DNA from: Acidobacteriota bacterium
Lineage (GTDB): Bacteria > Acidobacteriota > Vicinamibacteria > Vicinamibacterales > SCN-69-37
DNA length: 64,000 nucleotides
Direction: 5' to 3'
Assembly (NCBI GenBank): GCA_020853395.1
Contig: JADYYY010000019.1
Location: forward strand, 124,001 to 188,000
Shown here piece after piece: positions 57,355-64,000 of the stretch. Within the stretch, counting starts at the first letter, position 1, and each line of letters starts with the position of its first letter. Made by a program: the position numbers and the translations under genes. The notes beneath the pieces were generated by a model, which was given only the letters and a program-made list of their open reading frames with translations, made no database searches and was not told the DNA's origin.

Positions 57355-57807
57355 GGAACTCTCCCTGGGGAGGCAGGAGGAGCACCCCTCTGGTGCAACT
57401 CGTCACGGCGCGCACTCAAGAGCAAACGCGGTGCCACGGGATGAATGACGGATTTCGTCTTGTCCCGACCAATGTGCACGCGGAGCCTCGGCCGCACTGT
57501 CAAGCAATTGGCTTTCGGGTCGATTTCTGAGTTTCTGGCCGGAAAACCGACAGCGCCATGACGCCTCGCTGACGATCGCGACGGCCGTGTGCACGCGGCT
57601 GCCTGCCGCTGCACGCTGTCGGCCTGGCGACCAGGTGTCGGCGGCACGACGCACGAATACGGCCGGCCGCCCGACGCCCGATCCGCCGCTCGACCGTGCA
57701 GTGGGGCGACACGGCGTGCACGACCGTGCAGCGGCACTGCGCTTGCACAAGCGCGGCGTGCGCGGACCGCCTGTTGTCGGGCTGGGCCGGCGCGCACGGA
57801 GGGTCGG
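57355..57807. other. Regulatory region between the sigma-54 activator and flgB
   Basis: The 453 bases carry no convincing gene; open frames here are arginine-rich. The segment from 57480 to 57560 is less GC-rich than the rest. It holds the flagellar operon promoter at 57732-57747 and two copies of CGACCGTGCAG (57691-57701 and 57721-57731), 30 bases apart on the same face of the helix, as possible activator sites. Confidence 0.6.
57732..57747 (+). promoter_or_regulatory. Sigma-54 (-24/-12) promoter of the flagellar operon
   Basis: CGGCACTGCGCTTGCA fits the TGGCACG-N4-TTGCA consensus: GGCAC, correct 11-base spacing between the GG and GC pairs, and TTGCA. The first T is C and the seventh base is T instead of G. 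Transcription would begin near 57759, leaving a leader of about 50 bases before flgB. The adjacent gene encodes a GAFTGA activator, which makes the call more likely. Confidence 0.78.
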
Positions 57808-58200
57808 ATGGCGGACACGTACTCGGATGCGGCGATCACCGCCGCGCTCGGTCGTCAGATGACGAAGGCCGTGCAGCGGCAGGCGGTCGCGGCCGGCAAC
57901 CTCGCGAACCTCGACACGCCGGGCTATCGAACCAAGGACGTGCGGTTCACCGAGGCGCTCGACGATCAGTTGGGCGGCCTGCGCACCACCAACGCGCGTC
58001 ACCTCGGCGCCGAAGCGGCGCGCGGCGGCGGCGAACAGACCGAGGCGCCCGGGCTCGCCCCGCGGCGCGACGGCAACAACGTACAACTCGACCGCGAGCT
58101 GCTGAGCTTGAGCCGGGCGGCCGGCGACTTCAGCGCGGCCCAGACCGTGCTCGCCGCCAAGTTCCGGCTCGTGCGCTACGCGATCAACGAAGGGCGCTAG
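57808..58200 (+). CDS. flgB: Flagellar basal-body rod protein FlgB
   Basis: This 130-residue proximal rod protein has the rod-family motif AAGNLANLDTPGYRTKDVRF and the FlgB signature RRDGNNVQLDRELLSLS. It is exported through the flagellar type III apparatus and assembles on the MS ring. The ATG at 57808 has GGAGGG at the right distance and matches the family start. It is first in the flgB-flgC-fliE-fliF-fliG-fliH-fliI-fliJ operon. Confidence 0.95.
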   Translation: MADTYSDAAITAALGRQMTKAVQRQAVAAGNLANLDTPGYRTKDVRFTEALDDQLGGLRTTNARHLGAEAARGGGEQTEAPGLAPRRDGNNVQLDRELLSLSRAAGDFSAAQTVLAAKFRLVRYAINEGR

Positions 58201-58203
58201 CTG

Positions 58204-58623
58204 ATGTCGACCTTGATTGGAGCCATCAACGCCGGGGCGAGCGCGCTCGATGCGCAGCGCGCCCGGATGGAAGTCGCCATTTCGAATCTGGCGAACGCCG
58301 AGTCGACGCGCGGTCCCGGCGGCGTGCCGTACCGGCGGCGCGAGGTCGTCCTCGCCGAGAAGCCGGCCGACCCGCTGGCCGGCCGCGTCGAAGCGTCGGG
58401 CGTGGAAGTGGCCGCCGTGATCGAAGACCAGACGCCGTTCCGCCGGCGGTACGAGCCCTCGCACCCGGACGCCGACGCCGACGGCTTCGTCGCCGTGCCG
58501 AACGTCGACGTCCCGGAGGAGATGGTGGACATGCTCGGCGCCGCGCGCGCCTACCAGGCCAATCTCAACGCGATCGGCCTCATCCGCGAAACGATCCAGA
58601 AGGCGCTGGAGCTCGCGAAGTAA
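58204..58623 (+). CDS. flgC: Flagellar basal-body rod protein FlgC
   Basis: This 139-residue rod subunit has ALDAQRARMEVAISNLANAEST at the N-terminus, PYRRREVVL, and the C-terminal VDVPEEMVDMLGAARAYQANLNAI typical of axial proteins. N- and C-terminal helices form the coiled rod core. It begins three bases after flgB and belongs to the same message. Confidence 0.96.
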   Translation: MSTLIGAINAGASALDAQRARMEVAISNLANAESTRGPGGVPYRRREVVLAEKPADPLAGRVEASGVEVAAVIEDQTPFRRRYEPSHPDADADGFVAVPNVDVPEEMVDMLGAARAYQANLNAIGLIRETIQKALELAK

Positions 58624-58625
58624 TC

Positions 58626-58913
58626 ATGGCGATCGACCGCATCTCCTCCTCCATCGCGTCCGGCATCGACTCGTCGTCGGCGCCGCGCACGACCGCCGTG
58701 GACTTCGGGTCGGCGCTCGAACGCGTGGTCGCCGCCGTGGACGGCTCGGCCGGCGAGGCCAACCAGGCGATCGGCCGGATGGTCGACGGCACCGGCGACG
58801 TCCACGAGGCGATGATCGCGCTGCAGCGCGCCGACACGCTGCTGCAGCTCACCGTGCAGATCCGCAACAAGCTCGTGCAGGCGTATCAGGACGTCATGCG
58901 CATGCCCGTCTAG
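58626..58913 (+). CDS. fliE: Flagellar hook-basal body protein FliE
   Basis: This 95-residue adapter links the MS ring to the proximal rod. The C-terminal DVHEAMIALQRADTLLQLTVQIRNKLVQAYQDVMRMPV-type helix (here DVHEAMIALQRADTLLQL and then VQAYQDVMRMPV) is diagnostic. The ATG at 58626 follows flgC by two bases. Confidence 0.95.
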   Translation: MAIDRISSSIASGIDSSSAPRTTAVDFGSALERVVAAVDGSAGEANQAIGRMVDGTGDVHEAMIALQRADTLLQLTVQIRNKLVQAYQDVMRMPV

Positions 58914-58924
58914 GCGAGTAGATC

Positions 58925-60583
58925 GTGAACCCGGATCAGCTCCTCGCGCACCTCAAGAAGCTCGCGACGACCCTGTCGGCGAAGCAGATCCTCGGCCTGG
59001 CCTCGGCCTTCGTGGCCGTCGTCGCGGTGGTCGTCGGATCGGCGTACTGGATCAACCAGCCGTCCTACACGCTGCTCGTCGCCGACATGGATGCCGAGAC
59101 GGCGACGGCCGTCGTGTCGAAGCTCAAGGCGGGCCGCATTCCGTACGAGCTCGGCGACGGCGGCCGCACCGTGAGCGTGCCGGCCGAGCGCGTCGACGAG
59201 CTGCGCCTCGACCTCGCGTCCGGCGGGCTGCCGTCGGCCGGCCGCATCGGCTTCGAGATCTTCGATCGGCCGGCGTTCGGCACGACCGAGTTCCTCGAGC
59301 ACGTCAACTACCGGCGCGCGCTCGAAGGGGAGCTCGCCCGCACGATCGGCACGCTCGCCGAGGTCTCGAGCGCGCGCGTGCACATCGCGATGGCGAAGGA
59401 ATCGCTCTTCGTCGATCAGGAGCAGCCGGCGAAGGCGTCGGTCGTGCTGAAGCTGCGCGGCAACCGCCCGCTCGCGGCCAGCACGGTCAAAGGCATTCAG
59501 AACCTCGTCTCCGGCAGCGTCGAAGCGCTGCGGCCCGAGTCGGTCGTCATCCTCGACACGTTCGGCCGGCCGCTCACGCGCCCGCAGGAATCCGACGATG
59601 CGCTCGCGTCGAGCGCGCAGGGGGATCGGCAGCAGCAGATCGAGCGCGACCTGACCGCCAAGGTCGTCTCGCTGCTCGAGCCGGTCGTCGGCGCCGGCCG
59701 CGTGCGCGTGAACGTCTCGGCCCAGTTGAATCCGGACTCCGTCGAGCAGACCGAGGAGCACTGGGATCCGACGACCGTGCTCCGCAGCCGGCAGTCGTCG
59801 AGCGAAGGCACGGCGGCCGCCGCATCGGCCGCCGGTGTGGCCGGCGCGCGCGCGAACCAGCCGCCCGCCTTGTCCACCGCCGCGGCCCCGGCGCCCGCCG
59901 CCGCAGCGCCGGTCGCCGCCCTCTCCGGTCCGGGGCGCGTCTCGGAGACCGCCAACTACGAGGTCGGCCGCGTGACGCGGCACACCGTCAGCCCGCAGGG
60001 CGCGCTCGCCCGTCTCTCGGTGGCCGTCATCCTCGACGACGAGCGCGTCACGTCCACGGCGGACGGCGCCACGAAGACGACGACGCGCCCCTGGGATCCT
60101 CAGGGGCTGCAGCGCATCCAGGGGCTCGTGTCGGCCGCGGTAGGGTTCAACCAGGACCGCGGCGACCAGCTCACCGTCGAGAACATCGCGTTCGACGCGA
60201 CGCCGCTCGAGGCGGCACCGGCCGAGCCGACGATCGGGCAGCAGGTGCTCCAGCAGGTCAAGCTCTACTGGCCGGCCGCGCTGCGCCTGGTCGGCGTCGT
60301 CGGCATCGCCTTCGTGGCGCTGTTCGGCGTGATCCGGCCGCTCACCCGCGCGATGACCTCCACGGTCACGCCGGCGGCGTTGCCGGCGCCGGCGGGCGCG
60401 TCGGCACGGTTGCCGACCGTCAAGGAGATGGAAGGCCAGATCGAGGCGGAGCTGGACGGTGCCGCGAACGGCCAGGGCCGGCGGCTGCCGGTGCTGACCA
60501 AGCGCGTGGCGAAGCTCGCCAACGAGGAACCTGAACAGCTCGCCCGGATCGTGCGCGGCTGGATCGCGGAGGACGAGCGCTGA
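58925..60583 (+). CDS. fliF: Flagellar MS-ring protein FliF
   Basis: This 552-residue protein forms the membrane ring of the basal body. Two membrane segments frame it (about 22-42 and 452-472). Ring-building motifs are SYTLLVADMDAETATAVVSKL, FEIFDRPAFGTTEFLEHVNYRRALEGELARTI (in part EFLEHVNYRRALEGELART), KASVVLKLRGNRPL and NPDSVEQTEEHWDP. An Ala-rich linker lies near 295-335. The cytoplasmic tail, LTKRVAKLANEEPEQLARIVRGW, binds FliG, whose gene follows with an overlapping TGATG. GTG is the start. Confidence 0.96.
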   Translation: MNPDQLLAHLKKLATTLSAKQILGLASAFVAVVAVVVGSAYWINQPSYTLLVADMDAETATAVVSKLKAGRIPYELGDGGRTVSVPAERVDELRLDLASGGLPSAGRIGFEIFDRPAFGTTEFLEHVNYRRALEGELARTIGTLAEVSSARVHIAMAKESLFVDQEQPAKASVVLKLRGNRPLAASTVKGIQNLVSGSVEALRPESVVILDTFGRPLTRPQESDDALASSAQGDRQQQIERDLTAKVVSLLEPVVGAGRVRVNVSAQLNPDSVEQTEEHWDPTTVLRSRQSSSEGTAAAASAAGVAGARANQPPALSTAAAPAPAAAAPVAALSGPGRVSETANYEVGRVTRHTVSPQGALARLSVAVILDDERVTSTADGATKTTTRPWDPQGLQRIQGLVSAAVGFNQDRGDQLTVENIAFDATPLEAAPAEPTIGQQVLQQVKLYWPAALRLVGVVGIAFVALFGVIRPLTRAMTSTVTPAALPAPAGASARLPTVKEMEGQIEAELDGAANGQGRRLPVLTKRVAKLANEEPEQLARIVRGWIAEDER

Positions 60584-61596
60584 TGGCGTCGCAGTCCGTT
60601 CCCTTGAGCGGCCCCGAGAAGGCGGCCATCGCGCTGATGGCGCTGAGCGAAGACGGCGCGGCGTCGCTCTTCCGGTACCTGGCCGAGGACGAGGTCGAGA
60701 AGGTCGCGCGCGTCATCGCCGGCATGGGCGCGGTGCCGCCGGAAGTCGGCGAGCAGGTGCTGACCGAGCTGAACGCCTCGGCGAGCGGATCGCCGATTCC
60801 CGCCGGCGGCGTGGAGCAGGCCCGGCGGCTGCTGAACAAGGCGCTCGGGCCCGACCAGTCGCGCCGCGTCATCGATCGCGTGGTGGACTCGCTGCACACG
60901 GCGGCGGGCTTCGCGTCGATCGAACGCGCGAACCCCGAGCAGTTGTCGAAGTTCTTCCTGGGCGAGCACCCGCAGACGACCGCGCTCATCCTCGCGCACC
61001 TCAATCCCAACAGCGCCGCCCAACTGCTCGAGCAGTTGCCGGACGAGATGCGCACCGAGGTCGTGCTGCGCATGTCGAACCTCGGGGACATCCCGCCCGA
61101 CGTGATCTCGCGCGTGTCGAGCGTGATCGAGCAGCGCCTGCGCGGGCTCGGCGGCCAGCGCCGCGAGCAGCGCGGCGGCGTGCGCGCCGTCGCGGAGCTG
61201 TTCAACTGTCTCGACCGCAGCGTGAGCCGGCCGGCGCTCCAGCGCCTCGAGGCGATCTCGCCCGACACGGCGGTGGCGGTCCGCAACCTGATGTTCGTCT
61301 TCGAGGACCTCGTCAACGTCGAGGAGAGCGGCATCCGCGAGATCGCGAGCCGCGCCGACAAGAAGACGCTCACGGTCGCGCTCAAGGGCGCGAGCGAAGC
61401 CATCCGCCAGCGGTTCTTCTCGAACATGTCCAAGCGCGCCGTCGACCTCATGAAGGAGGAGATGGAGATGCTGGGCGCCGTGCGGCTGCGCGAAGTGGAG
61501 AAGGCGCAGCACGAGGTGGTCGGCATCGCGCGCAAGCTCGAGGAGGAAGGCCTCATCACCACCGGCGCCGGCGCCGGCGAGCCGTATGTCACCTAG
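60583..61596 (+). CDS. fliG: Flagellar motor switch protein FliG
   Basis: This 337-residue switch-ring protein has the N-terminal segment GPEKAAIALMALSEDGAASLF that meets FliF. The middle EHPQTTALILAHLNPNSAAQLLEQLP (seen as GEHPQTTALILAHL) meets FliM. The C-terminal domain contains the charged torque helix region (REIASRADKKTLTVALKGA, then FFSNMSKRAVDLMKEEME). ATG 60583 shares a base with the fliF stop. Confidence 0.97.
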   Translation: MASQSVPLSGPEKAAIALMALSEDGAASLFRYLAEDEVEKVARVIAGMGAVPPEVGEQVLTELNASASGSPIPAGGVEQARRLLNKALGPDQSRRVIDRVVDSLHTAAGFASIERANPEQLSKFFLGEHPQTTALILAHLNPNSAAQLLEQLPDEMRTEVVLRMSNLGDIPPDVISRVSSVIEQRLRGLGGQRREQRGGVRAVAELFNCLDRSVSRPALQRLEAISPDTAVAVRNLMFVFEDLVNVEESGIREIASRADKKTLTVALKGASEAIRQRFFSNMSKRAVDLMKEEMEMLGAVRLREVEKAQHEVVGIARKLEEEGLITTGAGAGEPYVT

Positions 61597-62308
61597 GGCG
61601 CGGCGTGCCGGGGCGGCGTCGGCCGTCGCCAGCTTCGAGTGGCGGCCGCCCGCGCAGCCGGCGCCCAAGGCCGCGCCGACGCTCATCGCCGTCGCCTTCG
61701 CGTCGCCGGGTGTGGCCGCCGATGCGGTCGCCGACCCACGGCACGAGACCGAAGCGCGCGAGATCCAGTTGCCCTCGGTCAGCACGGAGCATCTGCGCGC
61801 GGTCGAAGAAGAGGCGTACGCCAGAGGCCACGCGCGCGGCCTCGAGGCTGCCGAGACCGACGCGGCGCGGGCGCACGACGAAGCGCGCGCGCGCCTCGCC
61901 GCCGCGCTCGAGGACCTCGCCGGCCTGCGGGTCGGCCTCATGCGCCGCGCGGAGCGCGAGCTCGTCGAGCTCGCCGTCGCGATCGCCGAGCGCGTCATCC
62001 GCCGCGAGCTCGAGATCGATCCCGATCTGTTGCAGCTCATCGCGCGAGTCGCGATCGATCGGCTCGGCGAGCGAGCCAGCGCGGTCGTGCACTTGAACCC
62101 GGCCGATCATCGCCGGCTCTCGGCCGGCGACGCGCTCGGCGGCATCGACCTCGTGGCCGATCCGGACGTGCCGGCCGGCGGATGCCTCGTCGTGTCCCCG
62201 TCGGGCGAGATCAACGCCGGCATCGAGGCGCAGGTCCGCGAGATCTCGCGCGAGCTGATCGGGGGCGACGGCGACGAGGCGCCGCGCGATGTCGTCGCCG
62301 CTCGCTGA
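61586..62308 (+). CDS. fliH: Flagellar assembly protein FliH
   Basis: This 240-residue regulator of the export ATPase FliI has an N-terminal proline/alanine-rich part and a central coiled coil with small-residue spacing (EEEAYARGHARGLEAAETD). The C-terminal FliH/YscL domain (ERELVELAVAIAERVIRREL, then VVHLNPADHRRL and VSPSGEINAGIEAQV) follows. It overlaps the fliG end by 11 bases and the fliI start by 20 bases. Confidence 0.93.
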   Translation: MSPRARRAGAASAVASFEWRPPAQPAPKAAPTLIAVAFASPGVAADAVADPRHETEAREIQLPSVSTEHLRAVEEEAYARGHARGLEAAETDAARAHDEARARLAAALEDLAGLRVGLMRRAERELVELAVAIAERVIRRELEIDPDLLQLIARVAIDRLGERASAVVHLNPADHRRLSAGDALGGIDLVADPDVPAGGCLVVSPSGEINAGIEAQVREISRELIGGDGDEAPRDVVAAR

Positions 62309-63614
62309 CCCGTCGATCTCGCTCGCGCCGTACCTCGCGCGCCTTCCGCGCATCGATCCGATGCCCGTCGCCGGCCGCGTCGTGCGGGTCGTGGGCCTGC
62401 TCGTCGAAGCCATCGGCCTGGAAGTCGGCGTGGGCGACGTCTGTCAGGTGCGAACGAGCGATCGCCGGACGGTGCCGGTCGAGGTCGTCGGGTTTCGCGA
62501 CGGCCGGCTGCTCGCGGTGCCGCTCGCCGAGACCACCGGCGTCCGGCCCAACGATCGCGTCGTCTTCCGCGGCGAGACGCCGAGCGTGCCGGTCGGCGAC
62601 GAGCTGCTCGGCCGCGTGATCGACGGATTCGGCCGGCCGCTCGACGGGCGCGGCGAGATCGCCGCCTGCCGCCACGCGCCGTTGTACGCCCCGCACCTCA
62701 ATCCGCTCGATCGCGAGCCGATCTCGCTGCCGATCGGCACCGGCGTGCGCGCCATCGACGCGCTGCTCACCTGCGGCCGCGGCCAGCGCATCGGCGTCTT
62801 CGGCGGCAGCGGCGTCGGCAAGAGCACCCTCCTCGGCATGATGGCGCGCGGCACGGAGGCCGATGTCGTCGTGCTCTGTCTGGTCGGCGAGCGCGGCCGC
62901 GAGGTGCGGAGCTTCCTCGAGCACGACCTCGGCCCCCGCGGCCTCGCCCGCTCGGTCGTCGTCGTGTCCACCTCGGACGATCCGGCCCTGGCGCGCCAGC
63001 GCGCGGCCTACGCGGCGACGACGATCGCCGAGTCGTTCCGCGACGCCGGCCGGCACGTGCTGCTGATGATGGACTCGATCACGCGCTTCGCGATGGCGCA
63101 GCGGGAGATCGGGCTCGCCGCGGGCGAGCCGCCGACGGCGAAGGGCTATCCGCCGTCGGTGTTCGCCAGGCTGCCCGGCCTGCTGGAGCGCGCCGGCGCC
63201 GTCCGCGGCCGCGGCAGCATCACCGGGTTCTACACCGTGCTCGTGGACGGCGACGATCACAACGAGCCGGTCGCCGACGCCGTGCGCGCCATCCTCGACG
63301 GCCACATCGTGCTCTCGCGGGATCTCGCCGCGCGCAATCACTATCCCGCGATCGACGTGCTCCACAGCGTCAGCCGGACGATGCCGGACGTGACGAGCGT
63401 GGAGCACCGCGTGCGGGCCGGCCAGTTGCGCGAGTGGCTGGCGACGCTCCGCGACAACGAGGACCTCATCAGCGTCGGCGCGTACGTGCCGGGCAGCAAC
63501 GCGCGAATCGACACCGCGCTCGCCCGCCGCGAGTTCGTCGGCCGCTTCCTGTGTCAGCCGGCCGACACGAGCGTCCGGCTGGCCGACGCCGTCGGCGCGC
63601 TGATGGCGCTCTGA
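62289..63614 (+). CDS. fliI: Flagellum-specific ATPase FliI
   Basis: This 441-residue F1-like ATPase powers flagellar type III export. Walker A is GGSGVGKS (172-179), Walker B is in HVLLMMDSITRFAMAQREIGL, and PPSVFARLPGLLERAG is family-specific. It forms a hexamer regulated by FliH and FliJ, both encoded next to it. Confidence 0.96.
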   Translation: MSSPLADPSISLAPYLARLPRIDPMPVAGRVVRVVGLLVEAIGLEVGVGDVCQVRTSDRRTVPVEVVGFRDGRLLAVPLAETTGVRPNDRVVFRGETPSVPVGDELLGRVIDGFGRPLDGRGEIAACRHAPLYAPHLNPLDREPISLPIGTGVRAIDALLTCGRGQRIGVFGGSGVGKSTLLGMMARGTEADVVVLCLVGERGREVRSFLEHDLGPRGLARSVVVVSTSDDPALARQRAAYAATTIAESFRDAGRHVLLMMDSITRFAMAQREIGLAAGEPPTAKGYPPSVFARLPGLLERAGAVRGRGSITGFYTVLVDGDDHNEPVADAVRAILDGHIVLSRDLAARNHYPAIDVLHSVSRTMPDVTSVEHRVRAGQLREWLATLRDNEDLISVGAYVPGSNARIDTALARREFVGRFLCQPADTSVRLADAVGALMAL

Positions 63615-63615
63615 C

Positions 63616-64000
63616 GTGGCGACGTTCCGCTTCCGCGCGGCCGCGGCGCTCGAGCGGCGCCGCGAGGACGAGACGCAGGCGCTCGCCGATCTCGCGCGCG
63701 TTCAGGCCAGATTTCACGAGGCGAGCACGTCGGTGGAGGCGGAGGTGGCGCGCCGCGCGCGCGCCGAAGCCGACGCGGCCGTCGTCCAGCGGCGCGGGTG
63801 CGACGCCGAGACGCTCCTGTGGCACCGGAATTGGATTCTGCGTCTGGCATCGGCCGTCGAGCGGCTGCGACAGGAACGCGACGCGTGCGCCGCCGACGTG
63901 GAACGGGCGCGCGCCGCCTGGATGGAGGCGCGGCGCCGGCGGCTCGCGCTCGAGCGCATGAAGGAGCGCGCCTGGCGCCGGTTCCAGCTCGCCGAACAAC
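63616..64000 (+). CDS. fliJ: Flagellar protein FliJ (3' truncated by window end)
   Basis: From GTG 63616, one base after the fliI stop, 128 codons remain open to the end of the window. The product is an almost continuous charged coiled coil (FRAAAALERRREDETQALAD, later MKERAWRRFQLAEQ), as expected for FliJ, the stalk-like export chaperone of FliI. Identification rests on position and coiled-coil character, since the family is poorly conserved. Confidence 0.82.
   Translation, partial: MATFRFRAAAALERRREDETQALADLARVQARFHEASTSVEAEVARRARAEADAAVVQRRGCDAETLLWHRNWILRLASAVERLRQERDACAADVERARAAWMEARRRRLALERMKERAWRRFQLAEQ

Overview
The window is about 70% GC, densely coded on both strands, and has no rRNA, tRNA, CRISPR array, integrase or insertion sequence that I can recognise. 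Gene content fits an Acidobacteriota genome, most likely Vicinamibacteria: a quinoprotein dehydrogenase, a DUF2911 protein, a glucose/sorbosone dehydrogenase-PKD-cytochrome c-CBM fusion, a pyruvate carboxylase and a sigma-54-linked flagellar operon. The taxon is inferred from content and base composition, not from a marker gene.

Layout. 1-5.0 kb: the tail of a PQQ dehydrogenase, DUF2911, the large GSDH-cytochrome protein and a small possibly nuclease-fold protein. 5.3-9.1 kb: a four-PAS hybrid histidine kinase and a DedA-rhodanese fusion. 9.4-17.1 kb: a secreted protein whose 3' end looks frameshifted, a glycosidase, a MATE exporter, a Gfo/Idh oxidoreductase and a fused membrane/spermidine-synthase protein. 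17.3-22.3 kb: an aminotransferase, then a tightly packed set of FMN-binding protein, ApbE flavin transferase, RnfD/UnbU-like membrane protein and quinone oxidoreductase, which reads as a flavinylated electron-transfer module. 22.3-28.9 kb: a PEP hydrolase-family protein, an HTH-TOBE regulator facing an orphan modA, a ribose-type ABC transporter and a VOC protein. 28.9-33.6 kb: an EF-P paralogue of the YeiP/EfpL type, methylmalonate-semialdehyde dehydrogenase, thioredoxin, an MBL hydrolase and a GIDE-domain protein. 33.8-43.1 kb: a helix-hairpin-helix protein, the methionine pair metA-metY, a fused FAD/Fe-S 2-hydroxyacid dehydrogenase coupled to an SLC13-type permease, DUF504 and a glyoxylate/serine aminotransferase. 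43.1-46.7 kb: DUF3500, small exported proteins and a repeat-rich 1-kb gap. 46.7-55.6 kb: a PGM1-like ATP-grasp ligase divergent from pyruvate carboxylase, a glycosyltransferase, a diheme cytochrome c and a 2-oxo acid decarboxylase. 55.9-64 kb: an NtrC-type regulator facing flgBC-fliEFGHIJ; the last gene is cut by the window end.

The least conventional material is non-coding. Arrays of seven-base repeats with different sequences occupy at least five intergenic sites and run into the 3' ends of two genes. A 22-bp repeat organised as a duplicated five-unit block lies at 45.9-46.1 kb. A 31-bp palindromic repeat covers the stop codon of the flagellar regulator. Several genes without a Shine-Dalgarno sequence have a TANNNT-like hexamer 6-9 bases before the start codon, which suggests leaderless transcripts. 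A near-consensus sigma-54 promoter sits in front of flgB, beside a gene for a sigma-54 activator.
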